39,220 nt of DNA. It comes from a bacterium UBP4_UBA6127. GTDB lineage: Bacteria > UBP4 > UBA4092. The translations under genes and the position numbers were made by a program. Shown here piece by piece: positions 15,775 to 24,117 of the stretch (positions are counted from its first letter, which is position 1; each line of letters opens with the position of its first letter). Under the pieces are notes generated by a model. That model made no database searches and was not told the DNA's origin. It was given only the letters and a program-made list of their open reading frames with translations. The stretch lies in NCBI GenBank assembly GCA_002428325.1, contig DIVR01000013.1, positions 1 through 39,220 of the forward strand, read 5' to 3'.

Positions 15775-17292
15775 ATGAGATATCATCTTATTGATATAAA
15801 CCCTACGCTATCCTTATTGGAGCAAAAAACCGGGTTCTCCTGTTATCTGGGAATAGGATTCTTTCTATTATTAACCTTATTGGGAAATGTTTCCCGGGGA
15901 GAGGAAACCCAGATTCAATCGAATAGGGATATTTCTGTCCAGACGGCTGGCAATCCAGATTATTTATCAGCAGATACAGTCTCTCCCGGATTAACTTCCT
16001 CATCAGGGGAGATTCTTTCCCTAGATTCAGCTTTAGTTCTGGGGTTGGAAAACAGCCGAAGGATTCGAATTGCCGCCATGGAAATCAATAAAGCAGAAGC
16101 CCAGCGGCTGGCTTTTCGGACAAATCTTTTTCCGCAAACCAATTTATATATGCTGGAATCCTTCCCGCTGACTCCCATGAAATTCCATTTTAAGAAAGGG
16201 ATGTTTGGGAGTTATGAGGACCTAGGTCCAATACCTGATACCGATGTTACCCTGGAGACCCCACAGGAACCCCAGTTTTATATGCTGGCTCAAATCACTC
16301 AGCCATTAAGCCAGATTTATAGGATTAAATTGGGGATAGATATTTATGGGCTTTCCCGGGAGATTGCCAAAGAAGACTGGCAAAAAACCCGGAATGAAAC
16401 AGCTGAGAATATCCGGAAACTATATTTCGGTATTTTACAGGCACAAGATGCTTTGGAAGCCTCTAACCAGAATTTGGAGTTTTATGCCGAACTGCAACGG
16501 CTGCTTCAGGATTACTTGAAAGAGGAAACCGTGCTTCCTTCTGATTTAATGGAAGTCCAGGCAGCTTTGGCCAATGAACAATATCAGAACCTGACCACCC
16601 GCCATCAGCTGGCGGATTATAAAGAACAGTTAAATCATGTGTTGGGAAGGAATCTTCATATTGCTTTCCAGGTGGAAGACCCCCTAAATCCCGCACCCCA
16701 GGATGTGGATCTGGAAAAAGCCATGGAGACAGCCTTGGCTCATCGACCTGAACTCAAATCCTCAGAAATGAAAATCCAACAAGCCCAAAATGATATTAAA
16801 ATCAAGAAAAATGAGTATTATCCCGACATCAGTTTATCGGCCGGGAATATCTACCTGCAGGATATAGATGTCCTACCCAGAAATGTTGCCACCGCCGGGA
16901 TTCTTGTCCAATGGAATCCTTTTGACTGGGGAAAAAACCGAGAAGAAGTCCAGCTTCGGCAGGAAACCCTGAAACAAGCGCAGACGGTCCGGGAAGAAAC
17001 CGAATCCCTTATCCGGTTGGAAGTGGAAACTAAATATCGGAAAGTTCGAGAAAGCCGGTCTTTGCTTCAGGTGGCCCGGAAAAATCTGGCCGCCTCACAA
17101 GAAAAGCTGCGGATCACCCGAAACAGGTTCCAACAACAGGCAGCCTTATTAAAAGATATGCTGGAAGCCCAGTCGAAGATGACCGATGCCCGATTTAAAT
17201 ATCAGCAGGCCCTGTTAAATTCATGGTCGGTTTATGCGGAATGGACTCGTACCCTGGGCCAGGAAAGCTTATCCGAGGAGGAATCCCACTAA
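15775..17292 (+). CDS. TolC-family outer membrane efflux protein
   Basis: The product has 505 residues. A signal-like hydrophobic stretch lies at residues 26-40 (LGIGFFLLLTLLGNV), followed by two outer-membrane-efflux-protein repeats. These are rich in long helices (for example EEVQLRQETLKQAQTVREET) and end in the WSVYAEWTRTLGQ-type C-terminus. Trimers of this family form the beta-barrel and periplasmic tunnel that connect an inner-membrane pump to the outside. GAGGAAG precedes the ATG. The stop codon overlaps the start of the adaptor gene (TAATG), indicating translational coupling. Confidence 0.9.
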   Translation: MRYHLIDINPTLSLLEQKTGFSCYLGIGFFLLLTLLGNVSRGEETQIQSNRDISVQTAGNPDYLSADTVSPGLTSSSGEILSLDSALVLGLENSRRIRIAAMEINKAEAQRLAFRTNLFPQTNLYMLESFPLTPMKFHFKKGMFGSYEDLGPIPDTDVTLETPQEPQFYMLAQITQPLSQIYRIKLGIDIYGLSREIAKEDWQKTRNETAENIRKLYFGILQAQDALEASNQNLEFYAELQRLLQDYLKEETVLPSDLMEVQAALANEQYQNLTTRHQLADYKEQLNHVLGRNLHIAFQVEDPLNPAPQDVDLEKAMETALAHRPELKSSEMKIQQAQNDIKIKKNEYYPDISLSAGNIYLQDIDVLPRNVATAGILVQWNPFDWGKNREEVQLRQETLKQAQTVREETESLIRLEVETKYRKVRESRSLLQVARKNLAASQEKLRITRNRFQQQAALLKDMLEAQSKMTDARFKYQQALLNSWSVYAEWTRTLGQESLSEEESH

Positions 17293-18527
17293 TGAAAAAC
17301 TTCTTTCAACATAAATGTTTTACTCAAACAGGAATGATTCTTTTTCTTTCCCTGATAATTTTAAGCGGGTGTTCCAAGAAGAGAGAAGAAAAACCGCCAT
17401 TGGTACCGGTCCAGATTCAATCTCTGAGTGAATATAAAGGGGATGATGTTGCCCGGTACTCGGCCAATATTATCCCAGCCACCACGGTTCCCTTGTCCTT
17501 TAAAGTGGGAGGGTATGTCGATTCCATTGTCAAAATCAGGGGAGTAGATGGGAGAGTCCGGGATTTGCAGGAAGGGGATAAAATAACCCGGGGAATGGTG
17601 CTGGCCAGATTACGGAAAACCGATTACCAGGCAAAAATAAATCAGGCTCAATCTTTGGTGACCCAGGCTAAATCGGGAGTGGAAGCATCTATGGCCCAGG
17701 TAGCTCAGGCGCAAGCGGGATTAAATAAGGCTGAAAAAGATTACCACCGGGCGGAAAACTTATATAACTCCAAGAGTTTAACGAAACCTGATTATGATGC
17801 AGCCAAGGCTCAGCTGGAAGCTTCCAGGGCTAAATATGATGAAGCCCAGGCCGGATTGGGTGTTGCCCAAGGCCGATTGGAAGGAGCCAAAGCTCAGCTT
17901 CAGGAAGCTCGGATTGCTTTGAATGACTCAAATCTTACCTCTCCCTTATCGGGAGTGATTATCAAGAAAATGATTGAACAGGGTTCCCTGGTAGGGACGG
18001 GAACTCCCGGGTTTGTCCTGGCGGATACTCAAACGGTAAAAGCGGTTTTCGGAATGCCGGACAGCCTGGTTCAGGTTTTAAGTCTTGGACAGAGTCAGGT
18101 TTTATTAACAGAATCCTTGCCGGGAAAGGTTTTCCAGGGAAAGATCACCCAAATATCTCCGGCAGCAGACCCTTCCAGCCGGGTATTTGATGTGGAAATA
18201 TCCATTCCCAATCCGAAAGGACTGCTCAAAGCCGGGATGATCGCCTCCGTAAATTTGTCCACAGACCCTAAAATGACAGCCTATCCAACGGTGATTCCTT
18301 TATCGGCAGTGGTCCGTTCAAAAAACAACCCGGAGGGCTATGCTGTCTATGTCTTGGAAAATAATGAGGATGAAGGGAAAACAGTTGCCCGTTATCGGGA
18401 AGTAACCCTTGGGGATACTTATGGCAATATGATTGCGGTAACCGGCGGGCTGGCTGATAACGATAAAGTTATTATCAGCGGCGCCACCATTGTCCAGGAT
18501 GGAGATGCTGTCCAGGTCAGGCCATAA
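17292..18527 (+). CDS. RND efflux periplasmic adaptor (membrane fusion lipoprotein)
   Basis: The product has 411 residues from ATG 17292, with GAGGAGG upstream; the frame is open further 5' but that part overlaps tolC and lacks a site. A lipoprotein signal ends in LSGC, with C27 the lipidated residue. The order is lipoyl/barrel half-motif, a long alpha-hairpin rich in Ala/Gln (residues about 115-205), the returning barrel segment (SPLSGVIIKKMIEQGSLVG), and a beta-barrel plus membrane-proximal domain (TVIPLSAVVR). It bridges the RND pump and the TolC channel in the periplasm. The RND permease gene follows after five bases. Confidence 0.92.
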   Translation: MKNFFQHKCFTQTGMILFLSLIILSGCSKKREEKPPLVPVQIQSLSEYKGDDVARYSANIIPATTVPLSFKVGGYVDSIVKIRGVDGRVRDLQEGDKITRGMVLARLRKTDYQAKINQAQSLVTQAKSGVEASMAQVAQAQAGLNKAEKDYHRAENLYNSKSLTKPDYDAAKAQLEASRAKYDEAQAGLGVAQGRLEGAKAQLQEARIALNDSNLTSPLSGVIIKKMIEQGSLVGTGTPGFVLADTQTVKAVFGMPDSLVQVLSLGQSQVLLTESLPGKVFQGKITQISPAADPSSRVFDVEISIPNPKGLLKAGMIASVNLSTDPKMTAYPTVIPLSAVVRSKNNPEGYAVYVLENNEDEGKTVARYREVTLGDTYGNMIAVTGGLADNDKVIISGATIVQDGDAVQVRP

Positions 18528-18532
18528 GTTAG

Positions 18533-21500
18533 ATGCTGGAAAGAAATCGGACCTATATGAGCAACGAGACTTTAAATAACAATCAACAGGATAAAAGCAG
18601 GAATATCCCCCGGTTTTTTGTCTTTAACCGGCAAATTGCCTGGCTTTTAATTATTGCCACTTTCTGCTGGGGCATTTTTGGGTATTTTACAATGCCTAAA
18701 CGCAAAGACCCGGAAATCCCGGTAAAACTGGCGGTGGCAGTGACAATTTGGCCGGGAGCCGATGCCCGGAAAGTGGAGCAGCTGGTAACCCGGAAAGTGG
18801 AAGAAACAATCTCCCAGAATGCTCATGTCGAACGGATCGAGTCTATCAGCCGATCCAATATCTCCATTGTCTATGTGCATCTGGATGAAGGACTGAAAGA
18901 AACCTCGGTTGTTTTTGATGATATCAAAATGAAATTGGATACCCTCACTGACCTACCGGAGGGGTGTCAGCCGATTCGATTCAACAAAGATTTTGGGGAT
19001 ACGGCCGCTCTCATGTTGACAGTTGCCAGCCCTAAAGTCAGTCCTTTGGAAATATCTCTTCGGGCCCGGGGGATTAAAGAAGCCATCCATAAAACCAGAG
19101 GTGAATCTCTGGCTTCCAATACAACCGGGCATGCCAGCATTGTTGCTTGCCTGCCGCAGGATGTAGACCCTCGAATAAAACAAAGGGTGGTGGAATTATT
19201 TTCACAGTATATCCTGGAGAAAAAGATAGCTTCCAATATCCAGACTTTTTCCGGCGCTGGTTTTGTGGGTATAGATGCCCGATTTACCGGAGATAGAAAT
19301 CAGCTTCAAATATATGTAAAAGAGTTTATCCAGCAGAAACTTCGTTCCAGTGAGTTTCCTCCCGACCTCTGGGACCCGGTAGTGATTTTTCAACCGGAGG
19401 AAACCGAGGCCCGGTTGGAAGAAGTGGCAGGAGGAAAATACACTTACCGCCAGATGGATGATTATACCGACCTGATACGCAGGTCGGTGCAAACTATTCC
19501 TTTAGTTTCTAAAGCTGAGAGAACCGGGATTCTGGAAGAACAGATTTATTTGGATTATTCCCAGGAGCGTTTGGCTTCCTATGGAATCCGGCCGGCGGAT
19601 CTAGGGAAAATCCTGGCCGCCCGAAATATTACCACTCCCGGTGGTACCATTGAAATTGATGGGAAAAACTTAAAAATCGACCCTTCCGGGGAATTTAAGA
19701 CCCAGCAGGATATTGGCAATATCATGGTAACAGCCTCTACCACCGGCTCCCCGGTTTACCTGCGGGATTTGGTGGATATTTCCCGGGATTACCAAAATCC
19801 GGCCCGGTTCCTGAATTACTATACCTATCGGGATAAAGAGGGCCATTGGCAGCGGGCCCGGGCTATCACTCTTTCTATTCAGATGAAAGCCGGAAAGCAG
19901 ATTTGGGACTTCTCAAGAGATGTTGATAAGACTCTCGAACAGGTGAAAACCCAGCTTCCGGATGATTTGATTATTGCCCGGACATCTGACCAGCCTTTGC
20001 AGACCCGGGATACCATTGATCTTTTCATGAAGAGTCTTTATGAGGCCATCTTCCTGGTCATATTGGTTGCTTTTATCGGGTTTTGGGAATGGAGGCCGGC
20101 GTTATTGATGTCTTTGGCAATCCCCCTGACTCTTGCCATGACTTTTGGCATGATAATGCTGTTGGGTGTTGATTTACAATATGTCTCTATTGGAACGATG
20201 ATTGTGGCTCTGGGCCTGTTGGTCGATGTGCCGGTTGTATCAGGCGATGCCATTACACGGGAGCTGGAAGCCGGCAATCCCCGAAATAAAGCTGCCTGGG
20301 TCGGGCCAACTAAACTTTCTAAAGCCATCCTCTTTGCCACCATTACCAATATTATGGCCTATTTGCCATTATTGCTGCTAAGCGGTGATGTCGGTAGGTT
20401 TTTATGGAGTCTGCCAATTGTAATCGCATCTTCATTAATTGCTTCTTATATCGTGGCGATGACTTTTATCCCTGCCTTGAGTTATTACCTGTTACGAGCG
20501 CCGAAGAAACATACTCCTCCCATCGAAGAGCGGCGGAATATAGGGTTTGCAGGACTCTATTATAAGGTAGGAACGTATGTCATCGTACACCGGTGGAAAG
20601 TCTTATTGTTTTCACTGATTTTCCTGTTTGGCGGGGTCTCTCTTCTGGGTACATTGAAACCACAATTCTTCCCGAAAGATTTGTCTTACCTTTCCTATAT
20701 AGATGTATGGCTGCCGGAAGATGCTCCTTTCTCGTCCACGAATCAGAAAACAGCCCAAGCGGAAGCGATCGTTCGCCGGGTCTGTGAAGAATATGGGAAA
20801 GAACATCCCGGTAAAGATGGCAACCCCCGAGAGATTCTAAAATCGATTACCACCTTCGTAGGTGGCGGTGGACCAAGATTCTGGTTCTCGGTGGAACCGG
20901 AGATTCAACAACTCAATTATGCCCAGCTGTTATTAGAAGTAAACGATAAACATGATACGAATGGTTTGGCAGGTCCTTTGCAGAATGCTTTGGAAAAAGA
21001 GATTCCTGGTGCCAGGATTGATTTCCGGTTATTAGAATCTGGTAAACCTGTCGGTATCCCGATTCAGGTTCGTATCTCAGGTGAAGATTTAGATACGCTC
21101 CGGAAATTATCGGAACAGATGAAAAATATTTTCCGCCAGAATCCCGATACCCGCCGGATTCGGGATAATTGGGGAGCAGAAAGTTTTGCGGTCAAACTGG
21201 AAGTGGATCCTGACCGCGCCAACCTTTCCGGGATCACCAATCTGGATGTGGCAGCTTCCTCGGTGGCGGGAATGAGCGGCATCCCTCTGACAGTCCTTCG
21301 GGAAGGAGACAAACAGATTCCGGTGGTGGTCCGGCTGCGGATGAATGAAAGAGCCAGGCTTTCGGATATCAATAACCTCTATGTCTATTCTTTGGTCTCA
21401 CCCCAAAAAGTGCCTTTGCGGGAAGTCTCTAAAGTCAAAACTGGGATGCAGACTGAGAAAATATTTAGACGAAACCAATTCCGGACGATAACAGTGGGTT

Positions 21501-22234
21501 GTTTTCCGGCAGAAGGGAAGCTGCCTTCAGAAGTGATAGATAAAGTCCTGCCGGAGATCAAAGCTTTTGAGAAGAAACTCCCGGCAGGATATAAATTGGA
21601 AGTCGGCGGCGAATATGAAGAGCAGGTCAAAGGTTTTAAAGAATTGAGTGTTATTATGCTCATCTCGGTGCTGATGATATATATGGCTTTGGTGATGCAG
21701 TTTAAAAACCTCATGAAACCCCTCATAGTATTTGCAGCTATCCCTTATGGCATGGTGGGTGCATTCCTGGGTTTATTTGTGATGGGTCAACCTTTCGGAT
21801 TTATTGCATTCATGGGGATTGTTAGCCTGATAGGGGTTATTGTAAGCCATGTCATTGTGTTATTCGATTTTATTGAAGAACGGCAGGAAATGGGTGAACC
21901 TCTTCGGGAAGCGTTGCTCGATGCAGGGATTATCCGGCTACGGCCAGTTTTAATTACAGTGGGGGCTACGGTATTCGGTTTTGTACCGTTAGCCATTCAT
22001 GGGGGACCTCTTTGGGAACCTCTTTGTTATGCCCAGATTGGTGGATTGACCCTGGCCACCTTCATTACTTTGTTACTGGTGCCGACCTTCTATGCTATCT
22101 GTGTGAAGGATTTGAAAATTATTAAATGGAAAGGGCCGATAGAAGAAAAACCTCTTTCTGAAGATGAGGAGATATCCGGGGAATCTGAAAAGCCAGACTT
22201 TCAGGCCACTGAACCTCCGACAAAGAGTATTTAA
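18533..22234 (+). CDS. RND-family efflux pump permease (AcrB-like)
   Basis: The product has 1,233 residues. TM1 (residues 34-53) is followed by the signature MPKRKDPEIPV, two large periplasmic domains and two six-helix bundles (about 500-655 and 1035-1190). It is the proton-driven inner-membrane pump of the tripartite system. Where AcrB has two adjacent aspartates in TM4 (LVDDA), this protein has LLVDVPVVSGDA: D565 is kept, the second position is V566, and D572 follows two helical turns later. TM10 reads GVIVSHVIVLFDFIEE. It therefore belongs to a variant RND clade whose relay details may differ. ATG 18557 is an alternative start. The substrate is unknown. Confidence 0.9.
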   Translation: MLERNRTYMSNETLNNNQQDKSRNIPRFFVFNRQIAWLLIIATFCWGIFGYFTMPKRKDPEIPVKLAVAVTIWPGADARKVEQLVTRKVEETISQNAHVERIESISRSNISIVYVHLDEGLKETSVVFDDIKMKLDTLTDLPEGCQPIRFNKDFGDTAALMLTVASPKVSPLEISLRARGIKEAIHKTRGESLASNTTGHASIVACLPQDVDPRIKQRVVELFSQYILEKKIASNIQTFSGAGFVGIDARFTGDRNQLQIYVKEFIQQKLRSSEFPPDLWDPVVIFQPEETEARLEEVAGGKYTYRQMDDYTDLIRRSVQTIPLVSKAERTGILEEQIYLDYSQERLASYGIRPADLGKILAARNITTPGGTIEIDGKNLKIDPSGEFKTQQDIGNIMVTASTTGSPVYLRDLVDISRDYQNPARFLNYYTYRDKEGHWQRARAITLSIQMKAGKQIWDFSRDVDKTLEQVKTQLPDDLIIARTSDQPLQTRDTIDLFMKSLYEAIFLVILVAFIGFWEWRPALLMSLAIPLTLAMTFGMIMLLGVDLQYVSIGTMIVALGLLVDVPVVSGDAITRELEAGNPRNKAAWVGPTKLSKAILFATITNIMAYLPLLLLSGDVGRFLWSLPIVIASSLIASYIVAMTFIPALSYYLLRAPKKHTPPIEERRNIGFAGLYYKVGTYVIVHRWKVLLFSLIFLFGGVSLLGTLKPQFFPKDLSYLSYIDVWLPEDAPFSSTNQKTAQAEAIVRRVCEEYGKEHPGKDGNPREILKSITTFVGGGGPRFWFSVEPEIQQLNYAQLLLEVNDKHDTNGLAGPLQNALEKEIPGARIDFRLLESGKPVGIPIQVRISGEDLDTLRKLSEQMKNIFRQNPDTRRIRDNWGAESFAVKLEVDPDRANLSGITNLDVAASSVAGMSGIPLTVLREGDKQIPVVVRLRMNERARLSDINNLYVYSLVSPQKVPLREVSKVKTGMQTEKIFRRNQFRTITVGCFPAEGKLPSEVIDKVLPEIKAFEKKLPAGYKLEVGGEYEEQVKGFKELSVIMLISVLMIYMALVMQFKNLMKPLIVFAAIPYGMVGAFLGLFVMGQPFGFIAFMGIVSLIGVIVSHVIVLFDFIEERQEMGEPLREALLDAGIIRLRPVLITVGATVFGFVPLAIHGGPLWEPLCYAQIGGLTLATFITLLLVPTFYAICVKDLKIIKWKGPIEEKPLSEDEEISGESEKPDFQATEPPTKSI

Positions 22235-22300
22235 AAGCTTGCTCCCTGCCCAGCCCCCTTTTTTTATTGGGTAACGGGAGTGAGGCCTCTCAATGGTAGA

Positions 22301-22342
22301 ACGGGTCGGTTGTCTGTCCGGACACCGACCCGTTTTGGTTTT
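22301..22342 (+). terminator. Rho-independent terminator of the efflux operon
   Basis: A GC-rich stem pairs ACGGGTCGG (22301-22309) with CCGACCCGT (22325-22333). It is extended by TGTC/GACA across one bulged base and closed by a six-base loop. TTTGGTTTT follows. Confidence 0.85.
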
Positions 22343-22388
22343 CAATATATTATCAGATTAAAATATGTCAAAAGTTGTTTATGAAAAA

Positions 22389-23414
22389 CTATTGATATTC
22401 CCCAAACGGATATTCTTCCGGCTGGATAAAAGGTTTCCAGGGGATAGGGGTTTCCTGGAAGGAGGTTTCTTTCCCTGAGTGAGAGGAACCTGGGGTCAGG
22501 GTATAGAGGTAGCCGCTCATTTCTCCGACCAGGGTGGTATGGAGGATTTTTAGATGGGGATTCTCCAGGAAAATCAGGTCAATTCTGCCGTTTAGGCCCT
22601 GATGATGGTGATATGATTCTGACTCGGTGGTAGATAAGGAAAAGGTTCTCCCCAAATCTTCAGATAAATCTTCCGTTCGGCGCCAAGTGCCGCCCGTAGG
22701 GCTGACAATCGGTTTTCCATTAAAAAGGACATTCCGGTCATCATAAGAAATCACGGCCAAGGTGGAGGTTTTCTGCCGGGTAAGCCAATCAATCAGTTTA
22801 GCCGGATGGCCTGCCTCCCGGTTGTAGTTATAAATAGAGTCGAGGAATACGATTCTCTGGATATCTCTGGGGATGGAGGGAACACTCTGGAGATATCGAA
22901 GCCAGAGGCTGCCTCCCCCACTATGGGAGGATAGGATTTTTACCGGGGAATAAGGGGATAATGGTTTAGCGGTTTGAGTAATCAAATCCGAGATAGCGGA
23001 GGAATCTTCGCTATGGGCCTTCCCCCAGGAGGGCCAGCTTTTGGCAGGGGCTTCCAAAAGGGCCACGACCCAGTTAAATTCAGGTATCCTTTTCCTCAGA
23101 AGCCTGGTTTGCGCTCCGATATGCTGAATATCATAATGCCAGTCTGTCCCTTCCTTGATTTGTTTTCCCCAGGTTTGCTCCAGGGTATTCCCATTAGGCA
23201 GAGAGTAATAGATCAATCGGGTCGGGAGTTTGGGGTTAAACTCAGTTTCTGAAGGGGCATCCATAAAAACCCTGACGCCGCTGTCGAGGGTGAAGGTTTT
23301 AACCTGCTCTCCATAATATGGTTCAGTCTTAAACCCCGGGAGACTGGAACCCCAGCTGATTTGAGAAAGCCCTAAGATGAAGATAAGTAAAAGGAAGCCG
23401 CTTTTGAGTTTCAT
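22389..23414 (-). CDS. Exported alpha/beta-hydrolase-like protein
   Basis: The product has 341 residues with a signal peptide (residues 1-22, KSGFLLLIFILGLSQISWG). A nucleophile-elbow motif SSHSGGGS at 162-169 (S165 the probable nucleophile) is followed about 25 residues later by FLDSIYNYN, as in alpha/beta hydrolases acting on esters or lipids. Histidines near the C-terminus (HTTLVGEMSGYL) could complete a triad, but I cannot place the acid with certainty. It lies 25 bases downstream of the membrane protein gene at 23440-24009 and is probably co-transcribed. The substrate is unknown. Confidence 0.6.
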   Translation of the reverse strand: MKLKSGFLLLIFILGLSQISWGSSLPGFKTEPYYGEQVKTFTLDSGVRVFMDAPSETEFNPKLPTRLIYYSLPNGNTLEQTWGKQIKEGTDWHYDIQHIGAQTRLLRKRIPEFNWVVALLEAPAKSWPSWGKAHSEDSSAISDLITQTAKPLSPYSPVKILSSHSGGGSLWLRYLQSVPSIPRDIQRIVFLDSIYNYNREAGHPAKLIDWLTRQKTSTLAVISYDDRNVLFNGKPIVSPTGGTWRRTEDLSEDLGRTFSLSTTESESYHHHQGLNGRIDLIFLENPHLKILHTTLVGEMSGYLYTLTPGSSHSGKETSFQETPIPWKPFIQPEEYPFGEYQ

Positions 23415-23439
23415 AACAGAGAAGTCCCCTTTCAGGAGA

Positions 23440-24009
23440 TTACTGTTTGATGGCCCTGATAAAAATCATCCCCATTATAATGCTGGAACTCATCCCGGCC
23501 AATATTCCGGCAAAAAAGATAACCGGGAGAACCGGTACCAGGACATAAAAGAGGCCTTCAGCCATCAATAAATTGGCATAGACTTTTTTTAGTCCGAAAA
23601 GGGAATTATTAAGCAGCAGAGAAATCCTGTTTCCCAGGAAGAAGACCAGCAATCCGGCCACATTTAAATGAAAGAGTTGTAAGTCATCGATAGAAATATT
23701 AAAAATAGTCCCGGGAGTGGAGAAAAAAGAGAGAGCCGTCCCTAATATCTCCCAGAAGACCATTGTGGTAATCAGGAAATTAACCTTTTGGAAATTCAAT
23801 TCCTGGTTAAAGAAGGCTTTCAGGATGAAAAGTGGAATGACAAATAACAACAGAGATAAAATAGAAATCCCGATTTCCCAATGGGATAAATAGGGTTGGG
23901 GAAGTTTCATTAGATAATAATAATAAAAGGCCAAGATGGGAAGAATTAGGGCCGCATCCAGAAAACAGGCCGTTGCGGCTAGTAGATATAGAGGTTTTTT
24001 ATGTCGCAT
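23440..24009 (-). CDS. Multi-pass membrane protein, unknown family
   Basis: The product has 189 residues with five or six hydrophobic segments (about 6-33, 46-65, 76-97, 113-126, 144-165 and 167-186) and few charged residues between them. AAGGGGG lies close to the ATG. It is the first gene of a two-gene minus-strand unit with the exported hydrolase-like protein and is divergent from the helicase gene at 24118. No family recognised. Confidence 0.65.
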   Translation of the reverse strand: MRHKKPLYLLAATACFLDAALILPILAFYYYYLMKLPQPYLSHWEIGISILSLLLFVIPLFILKAFFNQELNFQKVNFLITTMVFWEILGTALSFFSTPGTIFNISIDDLQLFHLNVAGLLVFFLGNRISLLLNNSLFGLKKVYANLLMAEGLFYVLVPVLPVIFFAGILAGMSSSIIMGMIFIRAIKQ

Positions 24010-24117
24010 AACCCCCTTATTCTAACCCTGAACCGGTGAAAAATGAGAACTCTTTTTATTTTGAAAGAGGTTATAGGCCCCATAAGGCAGAGGGGTCTTA
24101 TATAATAATCAGGTCCT

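Noticed and set aside
17223..17291. N-terminal extension of the efflux adaptor into tolC
   Set aside because: ATG 17292 has GAGGAGG upstream and begins a proper lipoprotein signal; the extension would bury it.
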